NCBI RefSeq assembly: GCF_004114935.1
Contig: NZ_CP022221.1
Coordinates: 6,159,001 to 6,223,000, forward strand
Direction of reading: 5' to 3'
DNA length: 64,000 bases
Origin: Bradyrhizobium zhanjiangense
Lineage (GTDB): Bacteria; Pseudomonadota; Alphaproteobacteria; Rhizobiales; Xanthobacteraceae
The number at the start of each line of letters is the position of its first letter. Position 1 is the stretch's first letter. A program made the translations under genes and the position numbers. The notes below the pieces were generated by a model. That model was not told the DNA's origin and did no database searches. It saw nothing but the letters and a program-made list of their open reading frames with translations. This document shows positions 9,206 through 17,512 of the stretch, piece by piece.

Positions 9206-9991
9206 CTATCCCGCTACGTCGACGGAAGACGACTTGCCTGCCGGCGGACCGATCGCTTCCATCAGAATCGGCACCCCGATTGCGCAGGCATGCACGCCCA
9301 GATGCGCCGTCATCTGCAGAACCTGAAGGATCTCCCGCTTGTCGATCCCGAGCCGCAACGCGCGCCTGATCTGCAGGCGAAGGCCGTGTGGATTGAGCGC
9401 TGTAAAACATCCGTTCAGGGCCAGCGAGATCAGGCTGCGCGAGCGCTGATCGAGACCGCCGGACTTGTCGCCCGCCGTCAGCAGGTCGAGCATCACCGCG
9501 AAATAGCCGGGATCGGCGCGCAGCCAGAGATCGCAGAAGTCCGGCCAATCGGCGAATTGTGCGACATAGGCGTCGCGAAGCGCCGTCTGCTCGCGCGACA
9601 GCGGAGCCTGGTCCGAATCCAGCCCCGCCAGCGCCAGTTCCTCGGCGAGAATGCCGATGCCGAGATTACAGCCGTCGAGCCCCTGCGCCGTGGCCAACCG
9701 CAGCACGTCGACGATCTCCTGCGTGGTCGCGCCGTGCTCGAGGGCCAGCTGCATGTGCAGCGCGAGCCCGGAGCGAAACAGATGCGTCGCCGATCCGTCC
9801 AGCGCCACATAGATCAATTCGCACATCTTGCGCGACAGCGGGCCGGTTTCAGCGGGATAGGCGCCATAGCGGGCATAGGTGGCAAGAAATGCCGGATCGA
9901 ACCGCAGCAGCCCCTCCGTCCACGGCCGCCAGTAACCGCGGGCGCGAATGAATTGCTGCTTCAGCGCCTGCTCTTCTGCGGTGAGAATCAT
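9206..9991 (-). CDS. carboxymuconolactone decarboxylase (CMD/AhpD-like) family protein
   Basis: A 261-residue protein with two CMD-like helical halves. The blocks HMQLALEHGATTQEIVDVLR and RRALRLGIDKREILQVLQM are the typical CMD signatures. ATG 9991 is used; an extension to 10045 would run over the SDR stop. The CxxC pair of AhpD peroxidases is not obvious, so a peroxidase role is unlikely and lactone decarboxylation or ring processing fits the context better. Members of this family often accompany SDR and acyl-CoA genes in terpenoid or steroid breakdown. Exact reaction unknown. Confidence 0.82.
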   Translation of the reverse strand: MILTAEEQALKQQFIRARGYWRPWTEGLLRFDPAFLATYARYGAYPAETGPLSRKMCELIYVALDGSATHLFRSGLALHMQLALEHGATTQEIVDVLRLATAQGLDGCNLGIGILAEELALAGLDSDQAPLSREQTALRDAYVAQFADWPDFCDLWLRADPGYFAVMLDLLTAGDKSGGLDQRSRSLISLALNGCFTALNPHGLRLQIRRALRLGIDKREILQVLQMTAHLGVHACAIGVPILMEAIGPPAGKSSSVDVAG

Positions 9992-10022
9992 ATGGCGTAT
10001 CCTGCAGCGGCCTCGGTGGCCC

Positions 10023-10796
10023 TTAGGCGATGCTGGTGAAGACAATCCCGCCGTCGACCGTCAGCACCTGCGCCGATATGAAGCCGCTGTCGTCGCCGGC
10101 GAGGAAAGCGATTGCCTTGGCAATATCGTCCACTGTGCCGAGCCGTCCGAGCGGCGTGCGCGCGATCCGACGCGCGTCGAGTTCGGCGTTGCGGTTACGC
10201 ATCGTCCCTTCAGTCGGAATGGCAGACGGTGCCACCGCGTTCACCCGGATCTTGCGCTCGCCAAGCTCGGCTGCCGCGGCGCGCGTAATCCCCATCACGC
10301 CGGCCTTGATGCCGCTATACACGATGCTGTTCTTCGCCGAGATCAATCCGGCGACGGAGGCGACATTGACGATTGCGCCACCGCGCTCGGCATCCATCAC
10401 CTCAGCCGCGGCCTGAATGCCCCAGATGATCGCCTTGAAGCCGATATTGAGCATGCGGTCGACGGTCTCGGGCGCGATGTCGGCCACCGACTGGTAGCGA
10501 ACCCAGGCCGCATTGTTGACGAGGATATCGAGCCGGCCCTGCCCTTCGGCAAAGCCGAGCACCGCCGTCCGCATGCCGTCGCGGCTCGCGACATCCTGCG
10601 TGATTGCGACGGCCTCGCCGCCGGCCGCCTTGATCGCATCGACGGTCCCGGCGACGAACTCGGGCTTGAGGTCGTTGACGCCGACGATCGCGCCGCGCGA
10701 GGCCAGCAGAAGAGCGGTCGCGCGTCCGATTCCGTTTCCGGCCCCGGTGACCAGCGCAGCACGGCCAGCGAGGGGCTTGTCCTTGGCATCAGTCAT
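10023..10796 (-). CDS. SDR family NAD(P)-dependent oxidoreductase
   Basis: A 257-residue classical short-chain dehydrogenase. The cofactor motif TGAGNGIG begins near residue 17, the structural NNAA motif is near 94-97, catalytic Ser is in NVASVAG, and the catalytic pair is in YSGIK. Its C-terminus ends in the usual VDGG segment. It probably oxidises a hydroxyacyl or cyclic alcohol intermediate. It is in the same operon as the acyl-CoA dehydrogenase pair upstream and the CMD-family gene downstream. Confidence 0.92.
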   Translation of the reverse strand: MTDAKDKPLAGRAALVTGAGNGIGRATALLLASRGAIVGVNDLKPEFVAGTVDAIKAAGGEAVAITQDVASRDGMRTAVLGFAEGQGRLDILVNNAAWVRYQSVADIAPETVDRMLNIGFKAIIWGIQAAAEVMDAERGGAIVNVASVAGLISAKNSIVYSGIKAGVMGITRAAAAELGERKIRVNAVAPSAIPTEGTMRNRNAELDARRIARTPLGRLGTVDDIAKAIAFLAGDDSGFISAQVLTVDGGIVFTSIA

Positions 10797-10811
10797 TGCG
10801 GTCTTCCTTTC

Positions 10812-11849
10812 TTATCCCGACACGGCGAGATCGGACGCCGGAGCTATTGCGGCAATGGTACGGCGGCCGAGCGCGGCCAGGCTTCCGCTGGCATCGCCTT
10901 GCGCCTGTAAGGCGCGGACGCGACGCAGATGTCGATGCACCGGCACATCCCACGTGAATCCCATGCCGCCGTGAACCTGCAGCGCACCTTCGCTGATTGC
11001 ACAGCCATAGGCGGCTGCAGCGAGAAACACGGCGTCGCGTTCGAGCGGACCGGACTCGTCTTCGACGCTACGGGTGATCGCATGCCTGATGCCTTCGAGC
11101 GCCAGCTTCTGCCGCGCCAGCGAATGCCGCAGCGCCTGATTGTAGGATAGCGCGCGGCCGAACTGGCGGCGCGTCGAAACGTGCTCTTGTGCGAGTGCGA
11201 GGCACGTCTCGGCCGAGCCGAGAATGGCGGCGGCACGCAGCACGTTGGCATCGGAGCTTAAGAGAGCCCAAGTGCTGTCAGGCAAGACACTTGCGGCCGG
11301 TATGGTGACGCCCTGCAAGCGAACGGAGTGCTCGGGCACGGTCAAATCCAGCCCTGCCGCGCCCTCGACAACGACTCCTTCGCTGTCAGTCGGAACCAGC
11401 GCCGCCGCGGCCGTGCCAATCCGTACCAGGATGCAGTCGGCGTCGCGGGCGCAGGCCGCGCGCGCAACCCAGCCATTGAGCACCACAGATTCACCCTCGC
11501 GCTCGGCACTCAGGGTGCCCTGCCAAGCGATAGTCGCCAGCATCCCGCCGGACACGATCGCCTCCGCCACGCGCGGCAGCGCGTCCTGCAGGGCACGCGA
11601 CAGCAGCAGTGCTTCCATCAGCGGAAAGCCGAGCAGGCCCGAGCCGGCGGCGGTCACTACCGGAACCGCAAAGGCCAGTGGCAGGTCGAGCCCGCCGACG
11701 TCCTGCGAGGCAAGCACCCCGAGCAATCCATCGTCGGCGAGGTGTTTCGCTTGGTCCCGCGGCCCCAACGCCGCGCAATCCGCCACGGCTCGTGCCGCGG
11801 TGACCGCGAACTCGCTCGGCTGCAATCCATCGCCGGTCAATGTCGTCAT
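10812..11849 (-). CDS. acyl-CoA dehydrogenase, short subunit of a probable heteromeric pair
   Basis: A 345-residue flavoprotein-fold protein, shorter than the usual ~380-400. It keeps the C-terminal HGGMGFTWDVPVHRHLRR block but has a poorly conserved N-terminal domain. The ATG overlaps the stop of the larger acyl-CoA dehydrogenase gene by one base (TGATG), so translation is probably coupled. Such adjacent long/short pairs are known to form alpha2beta2 dehydrogenases acting on bulky acyl-CoAs such as steroid side chains. The pairing here is inferred from arrangement and length. Confidence 0.85.
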   Translation of the reverse strand: MTTLTGDGLQPSEFAVTAARAVADCAALGPRDQAKHLADDGLLGVLASQDVGGLDLPLAFAVPVVTAAGSGLLGFPLMEALLLSRALQDALPRVAEAIVSGGMLATIAWQGTLSAEREGESVVLNGWVARAACARDADCILVRIGTAAAALVPTDSEGVVVEGAAGLDLTVPEHSVRLQGVTIPAASVLPDSTWALLSSDANVLRAAAILGSAETCLALAQEHVSTRRQFGRALSYNQALRHSLARQKLALEGIRHAITRSVEDESGPLERDAVFLAAAAYGCAISEGALQVHGGMGFTWDVPVHRHLRRVRALQAQGDASGSLAALGRRTIAAIAPASDLAVSG

Positions 11850-13060
11850 CACTTGCCTTTCGAGAGCTGCAGGATCCTGTCGGCAATGATGCCGAGCTGA
11901 ATTTCCGTGGTGCCGGCGTAGATAGTCTCGGCGCGCGCCTGCAGATAGATCGCCTCGAAGCGACGCCGCGCGACCTGCACGGCCGGGAGCTGCGGCAACG
12001 AGGCCTGCGCCAACAGCTCGATCGCGAGCGCGGCAAAACGCTGGTGCGCCTCACTCCAGTGCAGTTTTGCCAAACTGCCGCGTGCGCCGATCCTGTCACC
12101 CTTGACGAGTGCCTCTACCGCAGTCTCGACATGCGCCTTCAGCACCTCGATATCCACGACGACCTCGCCAATCTTGGCCTCGTAACATCGGTTCGCAACC
12201 AGCTGCGCCAGCGCCGGATCACTCTTGCAGGCCGCAATCAGATGACGCAGCTCGTTCTCGAAGCGCCAGGCCCGGTACATGCGGTTGGTTGCGCGCTCGA
12301 TCTCGAGCACGCGGATTGCCGCGTTCCAGCCTTCATCGGGCGCGCCGAGCGCATCGGATTGCAAGACCTCCACGTCGTCGAAGAAGACCTCGCAAAAGCT
12401 CTCGCGTCCGTCGATCGATCTGATCGGCCGCACGCGCACGCCCTTGGCATCGAGCCGTACCGCGAACATGGCGAGGCCGCGATGCCGGTCTTCCAGCTGG
12501 CCGGTACGCGCCAGCACCAAGCAGCGCTGGGCGCGATAGGCGCCGCTGGTCCAGATCTTCTGCCCGCTGATCCGCCAGATATTACCATCGCGCATGGCGC
12601 GCGTCCGCAGGCCCGCCAGATCGGAACCTGCTTCCGGCTCGGAAAAGCCCTGGCACCAGATGTCGCGCATCTCCAGGATTGCCGGCAGGAAGCGGTGCTT
12701 CTGCTCCTCAGTGCCGACCGCGAGGATGATCGGACCGGCAAGCTCCTTGCCGATCGAATTGACGCTCTCCGGCATCGCGAGCGCGCCGATTTCCTGGTTG
12801 GCGATCAGGTGCTCGCGCAAGGTGCGACCGTGCCCGCCATACGCTTTTGGCCAAGTGATGCCGGCCAGGCCGGCGCGATACATCGCCGCTTCCCAGGCGA
12901 TCTGCTCTTGCAGGCCGGGCGCCGAGAACGCCGCGCTGTCACCGCGAAAGCTCGCCGGCAGATTGGCGCGCAGCCAGCGACGCATCGCCACCCGATAGGC
13001 CTCGCCGGATAATTCTCCGGCCGTGGCGGTTACCGGCGGCTCTGTTTCAATGACTGTCAT
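11849..13060 (-). CDS. acyl-CoA dehydrogenase, long subunit
   Basis: A 403-residue acyl-CoA dehydrogenase introducing a C2-C3 double bond. The flavin/substrate blocks CQGFSEPEAGSDLAGLRTRA and SGQKIWTSGA are present, and the C-terminus has YAGTTEIQLGIIADRIL. ATG 13060 begins the recognisable protein; the longer frame to 13264 has no family resemblance upstream. Translationally coupled to the shorter paralogue immediately downstream. Part of the minus-strand catabolic operon between the Liv-type binding protein and the SDR. Confidence 0.9.
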   Translation of the reverse strand: MTVIETEPPVTATAGELSGEAYRVAMRRWLRANLPASFRGDSAAFSAPGLQEQIAWEAAMYRAGLAGITWPKAYGGHGRTLREHLIANQEIGALAMPESVNSIGKELAGPIILAVGTEEQKHRFLPAILEMRDIWCQGFSEPEAGSDLAGLRTRAMRDGNIWRISGQKIWTSGAYRAQRCLVLARTGQLEDRHRGLAMFAVRLDAKGVRVRPIRSIDGRESFCEVFFDDVEVLQSDALGAPDEGWNAAIRVLEIERATNRMYRAWRFENELRHLIAACKSDPALAQLVANRCYEAKIGEVVVDIEVLKAHVETAVEALVKGDRIGARGSLAKLHWSEAHQRFAALAIELLAQASLPQLPAVQVARRRFEAIYLQARAETIYAGTTEIQLGIIADRILQLSKGK

Positions 13061-13130
13061 CGTGGATGTCTCGCTTTGGCTACACCATCGGGCGCCAGCC
13101 ATGCATCGGCCGGACGCCCATTCTTTCCGA

Positions 13131-14357
13131 TCACTGCGACTTGAGCAGATCGCACGCGCTCTCCGAGGCCGGACGCCATGCGTCCTCGGGGGCAATCGTC
13201 CCCGTGATCTCGTAATAGTCGAAGGCGTATTTGGACTCGGGCGGCGTCTTGATGCGGGCCACATAGAGCGGACGCATCACCTGCCCGTCGGCGCGAATGC
13301 TGATATCCTTCATTTCGAAGTCGTTGATCGGCGTGTTCTTCATCTGCTTCATCACGGCTTCGCCATCATCCATTCCAGTCGCTGCGACGGCCTTCAGGTA
13401 ATGCGTGATGGCGCTGTAGGTGGCGGACTTGGCCTCGTTCAAAATTTGCCCGCCGGACGCCTCGGTGAAACGCTTGGCGAAGGCCCGCGTCTCCGGCGTC
13501 ACGTCCCAGTAGAACGGCGTGGTCAGGCGCACGTTCTGCAGGTCGCGCAGACCGATGCCGTGGGTCTGGCTGATCATAAGTCCAAGCGGCACCAGCAGCT
13601 GCTTCTGCGACAGGCCGAACTCCTGGGCCTGCTTGATGGCATTGCCGAAGTCAGAACCAGAATTGGCGAGCGCGATCGCCCTGGCGCCGCTCGCCTGCGC
13701 CGTCAGCAGGAACGAGGAGAAGTCCGACGAGTTCAGCGGATGCAGCACCGATCCCACGACCTTGCCGCCGCCGGCCTTGATGAAGTTGGTGGCGTCGGCC
13801 TGCCATCCTTTGCCGAAGGCGTAGTCGACGGTCAGGAAGAACCAGGTGTCGACGCCCTGGGACAGCAGCGCCTTCACGGTGGCCTTCGGCTGCGCATAGG
13901 TGTCGACCATCCATTGCGTGGTCATCGGCGAGCACTTGTCGTTGGTGAAGAACGAACCTGCTGTCCCCGCCAGCATGTAGGGCTTCTTCCGCGCCTTCAT
14001 GATGTCCTGCACGCCGAGGGCAATCGACGAGGCCGAGCAGCCGACGATGGCATCGACACCCTCATTGTCGAGCCAGCGCAGTGCCACCGCAACGCCGATG
14101 TCCGGCTTGTTCTGGTCGTCGGCGACAACGAGCTCGATCTTCTTGCCGTTGACCGCACCACCGAAGTCGCTGACCGCGAGCTTTGCCGCGGCCACCGCAC
14201 CGGGGCCGCAATTGTCGGCATACGGACCATTCTGGTCATTCATGATGCCGATCTTGATCACATCGCCGGACACGCCTTGGGCGCGCAGCGGCGTCGCCAG
14301 CATCAGCAAAGCTCCCAGCATCACGGCGATTTCGAGGAGACGGGTATTGAGCTTCAT
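13131..14357 (-). CDS. ABC transporter substrate-binding protein, Liv/branched-chain (Peripla_BP_6) type, orphan
   Basis: A 408-residue secreted binding protein with signal peptide MKLNTRLLEIAVMLGALLML. The mature start GVSGDVIKIGIMNDQNGPYAD is typical of LivK-like proteins for amides, amino acids or aromatic acids. A GGAGGA site lies seven bases before ATG 14357. No Liv permease or ATPase genes are in the window, so it is an orphan. It may deliver to a transporter encoded elsewhere, or act as a receptor. It lies inside the operon whose own transporter is the TctAB pair. Confidence 0.88.
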   Translation of the reverse strand: MKLNTRLLEIAVMLGALLMLATPLRAQGVSGDVIKIGIMNDQNGPYADNCGPGAVAAAKLAVSDFGGAVNGKKIELVVADDQNKPDIGVAVALRWLDNEGVDAIVGCSASSIALGVQDIMKARKKPYMLAGTAGSFFTNDKCSPMTTQWMVDTYAQPKATVKALLSQGVDTWFFLTVDYAFGKGWQADATNFIKAGGGKVVGSVLHPLNSSDFSSFLLTAQASGARAIALANSGSDFGNAIKQAQEFGLSQKQLLVPLGLMISQTHGIGLRDLQNVRLTTPFYWDVTPETRAFAKRFTEASGGQILNEAKSATYSAITHYLKAVAATGMDDGEAVMKQMKNTPINDFEMKDISIRADGQVMRPLYVARIKTPPESKYAFDYYEITGTIAPEDAWRPASESACDLLKSQ

Positions 14358-14411
14358 CACAAAATCCTCCCAGCAATCATTGAGCCGACTTCGCGGTTCT
14401 TCTTGTTGTGT

Positions 14412-16544
14412 TCAGTGGTGTTGCGTTGCCTTGCCCGCGTGTGGAATCAGCAGCGCATCGAGCGCGACGGCGCCCTCGCCGTCCGCTTTCAGCAGCAGCG
14501 GATTGATGTCGATTTCCGACACGGAATCGGCATGCGCGACGGCGAAACGCGAGAGCGCCGCGATCGTTTGCGCTGCGGCCTCGAGGTCGGTGCGACGCCG
14601 CCCGCGTGCGCCGTCGAGAACGGCGAACGCCTTCAGCGACCTCAGCATCGCCATTGCTTCCGTCTCGTTCACCGGCGCCATCTGCACGGCGGTGTCCTGT
14701 ACGATCTCGGCAAAGATGCCCCCCAGGCCGACCATCACGACCGGCCCGAACACGGGATCGATCCGGCTACCGAGGATCAACTCGGACAGGCCATGCGCCA
14801 TGGGAGCAACGATCGTGCCGTCGATCACCGCGCGTGGCGCCTTCTCCGCAACACGCGCCAGCATCCGGGCATGGGCCTGCCGCACCTCTTCCTCGGAGCG
14901 AAGACCCACGACAACGCCACCCACCTCCGTCTTGTGCGGCAGATCGGGCGAGGCGATTTTCAAGACGACCGGGAAACCGATCTCGCGCGCTGCACGCGCG
15001 GCTGCCTCGGCGTCAGATACCAGCTGCTCGGCCAGCACGGGGATGCCGGCCTCCGCCAGCGCGCGCTTGGCGCCGAGCTCATGGCGGAACGCATCAGCCG
15101 CGAGCGGTGCAGCCTTCGCGACGGCAGGCTGGCTCCCAGCCCTTGGTGCGGTCGCCAGCGCCTGCAATCGCGCCAGCGCCGCGACGATGGCGCAGCAGCC
15201 GTCAAAGCTCGCAATGGTGGGATAACCCATGGCATGCAGTTCGGCGAGCGCATCGGGCGGGCCCTCCACGCACAGAATGACGGGACGATTGGGATACTGC
15301 GCGCGGATGGCGCGCAATGTCTCCATGTAAGCGGAGCGTAGGCGCGGCATGTGCAGCGAGAACGGCAGCGGCAGCACGATCGCATCGGTGCGGTCGTCGG
15401 CCACGACAGCCGACAGAATCTTCTGCAGCATATCGGGCCGGCTGGACATCTGCGCGGTGGCATCGACCGGATTGCGCGCGGACGCAAATGGCACGAGATC
15501 GAGGATCGCGCGCTGGGTCGCCTCGCTCAGTTCCGGCAACGACAGGCCGACCGTCTGCGCGGCATCCGCCAGCAGCACGCCAAAACCGCCCGATGCCGTC
15601 ACGACCGCAAGACGCCGCCCCTTTGGCAACCGATCCGGCAACAGGATGGAGGCGGCATGACCGAGATCAATCAGCTCCTCGATGCTCCGCACCCGTACGG
15701 CGCCGTAGCGCGCCAATAGCGCATCAAACACCGCATCCGATCCCGCCATGGCACCAGTATGGGAAGCCGCCGCGGCTTGCCCGGCCTCTGAGGTGCCGAC
15801 TTTCAGCGCAATGACCGGCTTGCCGGCATCGCGCGCCTCGGTCAGTGCGGCGATGAGCCGGCCGGCATCACGGCAGGCCTCGAAGCAGCAAAGAATGACT
15901 TTGGTCGCGGGATCGCGGGCCAGCCAGGCAATACCGTCGGCGATATCGATGTCGCACTCATTGCCGGTGGTCATGAAACGGCTGATGCCGGCGCCGCGAT
16001 CGCTCGCCATGCGCAAGGTGTAGCTGCCGAGATTGCCGCTCTGCGAAACGATGCCGAGCGAGCCGGCCGCCGGCATGCTGTGTTCGAGCACGATCGAGAA
16101 TGTCGCGATGGCCTTTTCGGGAATACTGACCGCGCCGAGGCAATTCGGGCCGAGCAGCCGCATGCCGGTGCGTCGCGCAGCCGTGCGAAGCCGATCCTGC
16201 ATCGCGCGCCCGTCTTCGCCAAGCTCGGCAAAACCGGAAGAGAACACGACGACGCTGCGGACACCGCGATCGGCGCACTGCTCGATCGCTTCGGGCGCCC
16301 GCTCGGCATCGACGGCGATGACGGCGAGATCGGGCGCCTCGGGTAGCGCGCCTACCGACGCATAGGCCTGCAGCCCCTGCACCATCGCGGCTTTTGGGTT
16401 GACCGGATAGATCTTGCCCGCGTAGCCGTAGCGGCGCAACAGGTCCACCGGTCGGCCGCCGATCTTGGTCGCATCCTGCGACGCGCCGATGATCGCGATC
16501 GAGCGCGGCGCCATCAGCGCGTCGAGACCCTCTCCCGGCCGCAT
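14412..16544 (-). CDS. acetate--CoA ligase family protein (NDP-forming acyl-CoA synthetase)
   Basis: A 710-residue single-chain enzyme: CoA-binding domain first (SIAIIGASQDATKIGGRP), succinyl-CoA-ligase-like domains in the middle, and a C-terminal ATP-grasp domain (GFPVVLKIASPDLPHKTEVG). The phospho-histidine motif ASHTGAMAGSD is present near residue 260. It joins a carboxylic acid to CoA with NDP and phosphate formation. In this operon it should activate the acid imported by TctABC before the acyl-CoA dehydrogenases. It begins two bases before the end of the crotonase-family gene at 16547. Confidence 0.9.
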   Translation of the reverse strand: MRPGEGLDALMAPRSIAIIGASQDATKIGGRPVDLLRRYGYAGKIYPVNPKAAMVQGLQAYASVGALPEAPDLAVIAVDAERAPEAIEQCADRGVRSVVVFSSGFAELGEDGRAMQDRLRTAARRTGMRLLGPNCLGAVSIPEKAIATFSIVLEHSMPAAGSLGIVSQSGNLGSYTLRMASDRGAGISRFMTTGNECDIDIADGIAWLARDPATKVILCCFEACRDAGRLIAALTEARDAGKPVIALKVGTSEAGQAAAASHTGAMAGSDAVFDALLARYGAVRVRSIEELIDLGHAASILLPDRLPKGRRLAVVTASGGFGVLLADAAQTVGLSLPELSEATQRAILDLVPFASARNPVDATAQMSSRPDMLQKILSAVVADDRTDAIVLPLPFSLHMPRLRSAYMETLRAIRAQYPNRPVILCVEGPPDALAELHAMGYPTIASFDGCCAIVAALARLQALATAPRAGSQPAVAKAAPLAADAFRHELGAKRALAEAGIPVLAEQLVSDAEAAARAAREIGFPVVLKIASPDLPHKTEVGGVVVGLRSEEEVRQAHARMLARVAEKAPRAVIDGTIVAPMAHGLSELILGSRIDPVFGPVVMVGLGGIFAEIVQDTAVQMAPVNETEAMAMLRSLKAFAVLDGARGRRRTDLEAAAQTIAALSRFAVAHADSVSEIDINPLLLKADGEGAVALDALLIPHAGKATQHH

Positions 16545-16546
16545 CG

Positions 16547-17317
16547 TCAGCGCCCCTTGAACACCGGCGCGCGCTTCTCAAGGAACGCCATGCGCGCTTC
16601 CTTGGCATCCTCGGTCTTCGACAGCGCCATCGTGATGTTCTGCTCGAAGCGATAAGCATCGCGCGGCGGCATCAGCTCGACCATGTTGGCCGCATTCTTG
16701 GCGTACTCCATCGCAATCGGGCTCTTGGCTGCGATCTCACGCGCGATCTTCATTGCTTCGGGAATGAGATCTTCCTTGCTAGTACAGGCCTCGACGATGC
16801 CAAGGCGATAGAGCTCGGCCGCGGAAATCCGAACGCCGGTGAAGAACATCCGACGCATCAGCGAACGGCCGAACAAAGTGTTGAGCATCGCCGCACCGCC
16901 GGCGAGGCCAACATTGATCTCGGGCATGCCGAACACAGCCTCTTCGGACGCGTAGAAGATGTCGCACGATGCCATCAGACCGAGACCGGCGCCGAGCGCG
17001 ACGCCGTTGATCGCTGCGATCACCGGCTTGGAGCACTCGCGAATGCAGTTGCCGGTCTCGCGGGTGATGCGGTTGTGATCATGGAATGCACCGACCTTGG
17101 CCGGGTCTGGACGGTCCTTGAGATCGGCGCCGCTGCAAAACACCTTGCCGTTGCCGGTGAGGATCGCCACGCGAACATCGCTGCGCTCCGAAATCTGGTC
17201 GAACACCGCGACGATGCGATCGCGCATCGCGCGGTTGAGCGCGTTCACCGGAGGACGGTTCAGCGTTACGATTGCGATGTGGTCGGATACTTCGAGCGTC
17301 ACGATGTCATCGGACAT
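16547..17317 (-). CDS. enoyl-CoA hydratase/isomerase (crotonase) family protein
   Basis: A 256-residue crotonase. The CoA-binding/oxyanion blocks FCSGADLKDR and NGVALGAGLGLMASCDI are present, and the first catalytic Glu is in GMPEINVGL. The second hydratase Glu, expected in a segment like GKSLAMEMVLTG, is replaced: here GRSLMRRMFFTG. Simple hydration is therefore doubtful, and isomerase, hydrolase or ring-cleaving activity is possible. ATG 17317 has an AGGAGG site. It is the first gene of the nine-gene operon, and the operator region lies directly upstream. Confidence 0.88.
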   Translation of the reverse strand: MSDDIVTLEVSDHIAIVTLNRPPVNALNRAMRDRIVAVFDQISERSDVRVAILTGNGKVFCSGADLKDRPDPAKVGAFHDHNRITRETGNCIRECSKPVIAAINGVALGAGLGLMASCDIFYASEEAVFGMPEINVGLAGGAAMLNTLFGRSLMRRMFFTGVRISAAELYRLGIVEACTSKEDLIPEAMKIAREIAAKSPIAMEYAKNAANMVELMPPRDAYRFEQNITMALSKTEDAKEARMAFLEKRAPVFKGR

Positions 17318-17379
17318 GGCTTCCTCCTGGCGCTTGCTTGATCTTGTTTCCGCGACCTCGGACGGTAGCTTCAAGCCAC

Positions 17380-17395
17380 CTGACCGATCGGTCAG
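17380..17395. promoter_or_regulatory. TetR-type operator palindrome O1
   Basis: CTGACCGATCGGTCAG is a perfect 16-base palindrome 63 bases upstream of the crotonase-family start. The core GACCGATCGGTC recurs at 17459-17470 and at 19258-19269. A TetR-family gene lies next to the last copy, which makes TetR binding the simplest explanation. Confidence 0.8.
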
Positions 17396-17458
17396 TCGAT
17401 GCGCTGATAGCACCAAGCTCACCGTCTTGCAACAGCTGAGACGTTTGACCTGTTGACT

Positions 17459-17470
17459 GACCGATCGGTC
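17459..17470. promoter_or_regulatory. TetR-type operator palindrome O2
   Basis: GACCGATCGGTC, perfect 12-base palindrome, 43 bases before the TctC-type start. Its centre is 77 bases from that of O1, so O1 and O2 together can control the two divergent transcription units. Confidence 0.78.
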
Positions 17471-17512
17471 GGGCCGTAGATTTCGATCAAATCAAATGAA
17501 GGAGGAACCGCC

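Noticed and set aside
13023..15341. A 772-codon open frame on the plus strand
   Set aside because: It runs antisense to the Liv-type binding protein and the acyl-CoA synthetase, both clearly coding. Its translation is Arg/His-rich, with no family motif, as expected for the complement of high-GC coding DNA.
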